Assembly: GCA_026394435.1 (NCBI GenBank)
Contig: JAPKYG010000074.1
Location: forward strand, 1-8,288
DNA length: 8,288 nucleotides
Origin: Methanobacteriota archaeon
Lineage (GTDB): Archaea > Thermoplasmatota > E2 > DHVEG-1
Reading direction: 5' to 3'
Shown in pieces: positions 6,373 through 8,288 of the stretch (positions are counted from its first letter, which is position 1; each line of letters begins with the position of its first letter). The notes under the pieces are model-generated. The model saw only the letters and a program-made list of their open reading frames with translations, was not told where the DNA came from and did not search any database. The position numbers and the translations under genes were made by a program.

Positions 6373-6686
6373 ATGGGGAAAGAGAATATGAGAAAAGAAA
6401 TAATTGGTATGCTAGTAATAATTCTGATGGTAGTAACTGCAGTACCAGCTTCAGCTTTATCAGAGAAAAAGAAAAAACAGTCAATGCAAATGAAACTTCT
6501 TTTATTGTAATGCATGGCTTTATGGTTGTAGATGCAGTCATAAAGTATGTATTACCATACAATGATTCTTCTTATCTTTGTTATTGTGAACCTGTTGAAA
6601 AAGTCACGGTCATTGGATTTGGCGTTTATGCTAATCAAAACGATTCTAATTGGAATGTACGTTTTTTTATGAAATCTTTTACCAAT
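6373..6686 (+). pseudogene. Secreted-protein gene, frameshifted at A6 and truncated by IS insertion
   Basis: The frame from ATG 6373 encodes MGKENMRKEIIGML, a hydrophobic core with VVTAVPASA, and then SEKKKKQ, stopping at 6508-6510. The leader closely resembles that of the FG-GAP protein (MG(R/K)..., KKILGM/RKEIIGM, TAVPA), which supports start 6373 over 6388. A lysine-coding A-rich stretch ends in A6 at 6472-6477. A shift of -1 there opens a frame reading TVNANETSFIVMHGFMVVDAV and on through WNVRFFMKSFTN, with no stop until 6719. From 6687 onward that frame is insertion-sequence DNA, so the residues EPVRVIPKSR are not native. The mature domain is not recognised. The gene is either a pseudogene, uses slippage at the A tract, or has a one-base assembly error; truncation by the IS holds in every case. 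Confidence 0.65.
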
Positions 6687-6703
6687 GAGCCTGTCCGAGT
6701 AAT
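6687..6703 (+). repeat. Left terminal inverted repeat of the IS
   Basis: GAGCCTGTCCGAGTAAT matches the reverse complement of the right end, GAGCTTGTCTGAGAAAT, at 14 of 17 positions. Confidence 0.7.
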
Positions 6704-6761
6704 ACCTAAATCACGATAAATATCGCTATCTATATCAGGAGACAACAGATACACATCTCTT

Positions 6762-6767
6762 AGGTGA
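6762..6767 (+). promoter_or_regulatory. Shine-Dalgarno site of the transposase
   Basis: AGGTGA lies 4 nt before ATG 6772 and matches the anti-Shine-Dalgarno end of archaeal 16S rRNA. With a TATA-like box around 6715-6724, it predicts a leadered transcript, unlike the chromosomal secreted-protein genes. Confidence 0.6.
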
Positions 6768-6771
6768 AGAG

Positions 6772-8149
6772 ATGAGTAAAACATATCGTTTTTATGACCC
6801 TGAACAAATATTACTTTTTCCCCCAAATATACGGGAATGGCTCCCTGAAGGACATCTCGCCTTCTTTATCGACACCCTCATCAGCCATGCAGACATCTCA
6901 GCAATAACAGACTACTACGAGCAGTCCGATCGCGGGAACCCACCATACGATCCACGGATGATGACAAAAATACTTACCTACGCCTACTGCATCGGAATGC
7001 CATCCTCACGAAAGATCAACAAAGCGTTGTACGAGGACGTCGCCTTCCGGGTTCTCGCTGCCGGGAACTTCCCTGATTTCAGAACAATCAGCGATTTTCG
7101 GAAAATCCATCTGAAATCATTAGAAGAATTGTTTGCTCACGTATTGAGCCTGTGTTCTGAGGCAGGCCTCGTGAAACTTGGTATCGTCGCGCTTGACGGG
7201 ACAAAATTAAAAGCAAACGCGAGCATCGATCGGAACTACAACCATCGGAAACTTACGGAGAAAGAAGAACATCTGCAGAAGATCGCCCATGAACTCTTTG
7301 AAAAAGCAGAACAAACCGATACTGAAGAAGACCGCATCTACGGCAAAGACCGACGTGGTGATGAGCTCCCTGATGGGTTCCGAACCAAACAGGAGCAGTT
7401 GGAGCGGATCCGAAAAGCAAAAACCATCCTTGAACAAAGACAGCAGGAGAAGAAAAACAAGTACGATCGGAAAAAACAAGAACGAACTGAAACGGAAAAG
7501 AAGACGGGTAAACGACTTCGTGGTCGTAAACTAAAAAAGGTTGAACAGAACCCGCAGGATTCTGCAGTGGCGAACACAACTGACCCGGACAGTCGTGTGA
7601 TGAAAACCCGGACTGGATACATTCAAGGATACAACGGGCAAATTGCAGTAGATACAAGCAGCCAGGTGATTGTCGCCGCTGATCTTGTTTCAGATCAGAA
7701 CGACAAACAACAACTCCAGCCCATGATGCAAAAGATACAAGAAAACACTGGACGGCTCCCACAGCGTGCAACAATGGATGCCGGCTATGATAACGAGGAA
7801 CAGATCAGACCATTCTGGGACAAAGTAGACCTGTATATCCCCACACAGAAAGACTGGAAACAACGCAAAGCCATGAAAGAAACACCGCCCCCCGAGAGGG
7901 AGAACCCCTATGAAACTACCGCTCAGGGAACGGATGAAACGAAAACTCCTGACGGAGAAAGGGAAAACCATCTACAAGAAACGCGGCAGCAGCGTAGAAC
8001 CAGTGAACGGACAAATCAAAGACACCAGAGGATTTGATAGGCTGTCTCTCCGAGGACTGCAGAAAGGAAAAAGCGAATGGAAATTCATCTGTACCACCCA
8101 TAACATCCTCAAACTTTGGAGACATACAACACCAATGCCATCGTACTAA
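6772..8149 (+). pseudogene. IS1182-like DDE transposase, +1 frameshift at C6 run
   Basis: The transposase would cut and join the IS ends. The main frame (6772 to about 7893, then 48 out-of-register codons to 8037) starts MSKTYRFYDPEQ and has the DUF772-type N-terminal domain (PPYDPRMMTKILTYAY, FRTISDFRKIH). The first catalytic Asp is D142 in ALDGTKLKANAS. A long charged, probably helical insert (about 160-260) follows, and the second Asp is D336 in ATMDAGYD. The catalytic Glu is missing from this frame. It lies in the +1 frame as SVEPVNGQIKDTRGF (Glu codon 7997-7999), followed by LSLRGLQKGKSEWKFICTTHNILKL, the usual family end, with a stop at 8147-8149. The family signature PPRGRTP straddles the shift at CCCCCC (7888-7893); removing one C rejoins everything into about 458 residues. 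It is probably inactive unless ribosomes slip there or the base count is wrong. Confidence 0.85.
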
Positions 8150-8222
8150 TGTAAGGGAATGTACCTCTCTGCAGAGTAGAATAAACCGATACCTAAGAGT
8201 ATTATCTTCTACCCAACCGGAA

Positions 8223-8243
8223 ATTGGCTGCGGGACAGCCAAT
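8223..8243 (+). other. Subterminal hairpin of the IS
   Basis: ATTGGCTG (8223-8230) and CAGCCAAT (8236-8243) form a perfect 8-bp stem with a CGGGA loop, 28 nt inside the right inverted repeat. It may end the transposase mRNA or help define the element end. No T-run follows it. Confidence 0.6.
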
Positions 8244-8271
8244 CCAAATACTTGTCACATCAAAAAGTTCG

Positions 8272-8288
8272 ATTTCTCAGACAAGCTC
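8272..8288 (-). repeat. Right terminal inverted repeat of the IS
   Basis: ATTTCTCAGACAAGCTC is the inverted partner of 6687-6703. Its outer end is the last base of the window, so any extension is unseen. Confidence 0.65.

Larger units (their letters stand above)
6687..8288 (+). mobile_element. IS1182-like insertion sequence, about 1.6 kb
   Basis: The element is bounded by imperfect inverted repeats at 6687-6703 and 8272-8288 (14 of 17 positions match, two of the differences being C/T). Between them lie a single transposase gene on the + strand, a TATA-like box near 6715-6724, and a strong subterminal hairpin near the right end. The left end falls inside the open frame of the secreted-protein gene. 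The right end coincides with the last base of the window, so the target duplication and true right junction cannot be read. Size and gene type fit IS1182-type elements (DUF772-like N-terminus, DDE catalytic domain). Confidence 0.75.

Noticed and set aside
6472..6478. Classical -1 programmed frameshift heptamer AAAAAAC
   Set aside because: The zero frame reads AAA-AAA-C, not A-AAA-AAC, so it is not in the canonical slippery register; only simple A-tract slippage remains possible.
7253..7774. A 173-codon open frame on the minus strand inside the transposase
   Set aside because: It is the antisense shadow of a strongly coding, lysine/glutamate-rich region, with Cys/Phe/Ser-rich composition and no motifs.
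6759..8200. CTCTTAGGT near 6759-6767 with its inverted copy ACCTAAGAG near 8192-8200 as the IS ends
   Set aside because: The match is only 9 bp, it abuts the transposase start codon, and it lies inside the longer and better inverted repeats at 6687-6703 and 8272-8288.
1..8288. CRISPR array, toxin-antitoxin pair or defence system
   Set aside because: No regularly spaced repeats of that type were seen, and no nuclease, antitoxin or defence gene is recognisable in the open frames.

Overview
The window looks like a fragment of an archaeal chromosome, most likely from a mesophilic or moderate Thermoplasmata-type euryarchaeon (Candidatus Thermoplasmatota). The evidence is an archaeal-type IleRS C-terminus, Kae1 and Bud32 (KEOPS subunits), a tRNA-His with an encoded G-1, TATA boxes 23-26 nt upstream of start codons (leaderless transcription), poly-T terminators, and secreted FG-GAP and PKD-type surface proteins. 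The phylum assignment is inference from gene style; the archaeal assignment is firm.

Layout, all genes on the + strand. (1) 1-1019: the 3' part of ileS. (2) 1075-2196: a membrane-anchored protein with two PKD-like domains. (3) 2253-4421: a tight overlapping cassette kae1 - bud32 - XTP/dITP pyrophosphatase. It makes the t6A37 tRNA modification and cleans the nucleotide pool. t6A is found on ANN-decoding tRNAs, including the tRNA-Ile charged by IleRS just upstream. (4) 4422-4937: an intergenic stretch with tRNA-His(GTG), an upstream hairpin and TATA box, a T-run terminator and a short repeat of the tRNA 3' end. (5) 4938-6308: a secreted seven-repeat FG-GAP beta-propeller protein with a distinctive C-terminal motif. 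(6) 6373-6686: a second secreted-protein gene with a related leader peptide. It carries a frameshift at an A6 tract and is cut by an insertion sequence. (7) 6687-8288: an IS1182-like element with about 17-bp imperfect terminal inverted repeats, the right one ending at the last base of the window. Its transposase is broken by a +1 frameshift at a C6 run that removes the catalytic Glu from the main frame.

Two patterns go beyond plain annotation. First, four promoter-proximal genes share one geometry, TATA box centre 23-26 nt before the ATG and no leader, whereas bud32 and the transposase have strong Shine-Dalgarno sites. This moves the best start of the PKD gene to 1075 and of kae1 to 2253. Second, the FG-GAP protein has a signal peptide shared with its neighbour and a C-terminal FPNAFPILRQLLG motif outside the propeller, which could be a sorting or anchoring tag. 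I see no CRISPR array, defence island or clearly new multi-gene system. The most promising unexplained items are the C-terminal tag and the degenerating surface-protein locus next to tRNA-His.
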